Shown here piece by piece: positions 35,547 through 36,713 of a DNA stretch of 36,713 bases; position 1 is the stretch's first letter, and the number at the start of each line of letters is the position of its first letter. The stretch is from the NCBI GenBank assembly GCA_016789865.1, contig JAEUPC010000054.1, forward strand, positions 1-36,713, given 5' to 3'. Below the pieces are notes generated by a model. It had not been told where the DNA came from. It searched no databases and saw only the letters and a program-made list of their open reading frames with translations. The translations under genes and the position numbers were made by a program. The stretch comes from Rubrivivax sp. (GTDB lineage Bacteria; Pseudomonadota; Gammaproteobacteria; Burkholderiales; Burkholderiaceae_C).

Positions 35547-36713
35547 ATGTCCTGGGCAGGAAAGATCCTTCGCGTCAATCTCACCGCGGGCACGGTCAAG
35601 TCCGAACCGCTGAACATGAAGTGGGCCAAGGAATACCTTGGCTCGCGTGGCCTCGCCACCAAGTACATCGTCGAGGAAGTCGACCCCAAGGTCGACCCGC
35701 TCGCCGAAGGCAACAAGATCATCTGGGCCACCGGCCCGCTCACCGGCACCATGGCCAGCACGGGCGGCCGCTACACCGTCGTCACCAAGGGCCCGCTCAC
35801 CGGGGCCATCGCCTGCAGCAACTCGGGCGGCTACTGGGGCGCCGAGCTGAAGATGGCCGGCTGGGACATGATCATCTTCGAGGGCAAATCGGCCAAGCCG
35901 GTGTACCTCTCCATCAGCGATGACACCGCCGAGCTGCGCGACGCCGCGCACCTGTGGGGCCAGACCGTCTGGAAGACCGAGGAGATCCTCAAGAAGTCGC
36001 ACCAAGACCCGCAGCTGCGCATCTCCAGCATCGGCGGCGCCGGCGAGAACAAGGTGCTGTTCGCTGCCGTGGTGAACGACCTGCACCGCGCAGCGGGCCG
36101 CTCGGGCGTGGGCGCGGTCATGGGCAGCAAGAACCTCAAGGCCATTGCCGTGCGCGGCACCAAGGGCGTGGGCAACTTCGCCGACGCCAAGGCCTTCATG
36201 AAGGTCACCTTCGAGAAGAAGAAGATCCTGGCCGACAACGCCGTCACCGGCCAGGGCCTGCCGACCTACGGCACCCAGGTGCTGATGAACGTGATCAACG
36301 AGGTCGGCGCGCTGCCCACCCGCAACCACCGCGACAGCCAGTTCGAAGGCGCCAAAGACATCTCGGCTGAAGCCATGGCCACGCCGCGCGCCACCGATGG
36401 CAAGAAGCCGCTGGTCACCAACCAGGCCTGCTTCGGCTGCACCATCGCCTGCGGCCGCATCCAGAAGATCGACCAGGGGCACTTCTCGGTGCAGAACAAG
36501 CCCGAGTACTGGGGCGCCAGCGGCGGCCTCGAGTACGAAGCGGCCTGGGCGCTGGGCGCGGCCAACGGCGTGAACGACCTCGACGCGCTGCAGTACGCCA
36601 ACGTGCTGTGCAACGAGCATGGCATGGACCCCATCAGCTTCGGCGCAACCATCGGCGCGGTGATGGAGCTGTACGAGATGGGCGTGCTCAAGAAAGAGCA
36701 GCTCGGCATCGAC
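35547..36713 (+). CDS. aorB: Tungsten-dependent aldehyde ferredoxin oxidoreductase large subunit AorB, partial
   Basis: The visible 389 residues of about 615 belong to the AOR family, which oxidises aldehydes to acids using a tungsten bis-metallopterin. Typical features are MSWAGKILRVNLTAGTV at the start, LGSRGLATKYI, ATGPLTGTMASTGGRY, SNSGGYWGAELKMAGWD, GAGENKVLFAAVVNDLHRAAGRSG (given here in part) and the cluster motif CFGC..AC with Cys295, 298 and 302. The ATG has AAGGAG nine bases upstream. The rest and any aorC gene lie beyond the right edge. The enzyme from A. aromaticum accepts phenylacetaldehyde. Confidence 0.95.
   Translation, partial: MSWAGKILRVNLTAGTVKSEPLNMKWAKEYLGSRGLATKYIVEEVDPKVDPLAEGNKIIWATGPLTGTMASTGGRYTVVTKGPLTGAIACSNSGGYWGAELKMAGWDMIIFEGKSAKPVYLSISDDTAELRDAAHLWGQTVWKTEEILKKSHQDPQLRISSIGGAGENKVLFAAVVNDLHRAAGRSGVGAVMGSKNLKAIAVRGTKGVGNFADAKAFMKVTFEKKKILADNAVTGQGLPTYGTQVLMNVINEVGALPTRNHRDSQFEGAKDISAEAMATPRATDGKKPLVTNQACFGCTIACGRIQKIDQGHFSVQNKPEYWGASGGLEYEAAWALGAANGVNDLDALQYANVLCNEHGMDPISFGATIGAVMELYEMGVLKKEQLGID

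Overview
The window is very GC-rich. Its gene order and families (a paaG-paaI-paaK-paaA run, a Bug/TctC binding protein, PedF-type cytochrome, TupABC and AorAB) point to a betaproteobacterium, most likely Burkholderiales of the Rubrivivax/Leptothrix type. This placement is an inference from gene content and composition; no rRNA or tRNA gene is visible.

Layout. (1) 1-3168, minus strand: the aerobic phenylacetate operon paaG-paaI-paaK-paaA, with paaA cut by the window edge. (2) 3493-5492, plus: an ECF sigma factor overlapping a membrane protein with a long Ala/Pro-rich domain, a probable anti-sigma factor. (3) 5749-8723, minus: an M17 aminopeptidase preceded by a PQQ-dehydrogenase-associated binding protein and cytochrome c-550 PedF. 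(4) 9037-11334, plus: an AcoR-type sigma-54 activator divergent from pedF. (5) 11390-17699: a quinoprotein accessory block with a degenerate metallo-beta-lactamase-fold 'relay' protein (minus), a PqqB-like protein, and the ABC ATPase, beta-propeller, binding protein and ABC-2 permease that accompany PQQ-dependent alcohol oxidation. (6) 17696-20341: a tightly coupled cassette with a MotA/TolQ/ExbB-like channel, an ExbD-like protein fused to a periplasmic beta domain, a 27-codon micro-ORF, a two-helix membrane protein and a lipoprotein, followed by a TctC/Bug protein. (7) 21436-25444: a MoxR/RavA-like AAA+ ATPase, a VWA protein and a DUF364-type putative metal-binding protein. (8) 25504-29967: a membrane protein, a Crp/Fnr regulator, a BTAD (SARP-like) regulator and small unknown proteins. 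(9) 30033-31802, minus: a PQQ alcohol dehydrogenase with the extra aspartate typical of lanthanide-dependent enzymes. (10) 32119-36713, plus: a tungstate ABC transporter (tupBCA), a ribbon-helix-helix protein, and aorA-aorB of a tungsten aldehyde oxidoreductase, with aorB cut by the window edge.

How the parts fit. A coherent route can be read across the window: a periplasmic lanthanide/PQQ dehydrogenase oxidises an alcohol (2-phenylethanol is a good candidate) and passes electrons to PedF; the tungsten AOR oxidises the aldehyde (phenylacetaldehyde) to the acid; PaaK, PaaA(BCE), PaaG and PaaI then process phenylacetate. Two near-perfect sigma-54 promoters, one before pedF and one before the alcohol dehydrogenase more than 20 kb away, each have a related 17-bp partial palindrome upstream (12 of 17 bases identical). 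This suggests that both are controlled by the AcoR-type activator encoded next to pedF. The MoxR/VWA/DUF364 trio and the ExbB/ExbD-like cassette lie between the two metalloenzyme systems and are the least understood parts; a role in metal insertion or envelope transport is possible but unproven.
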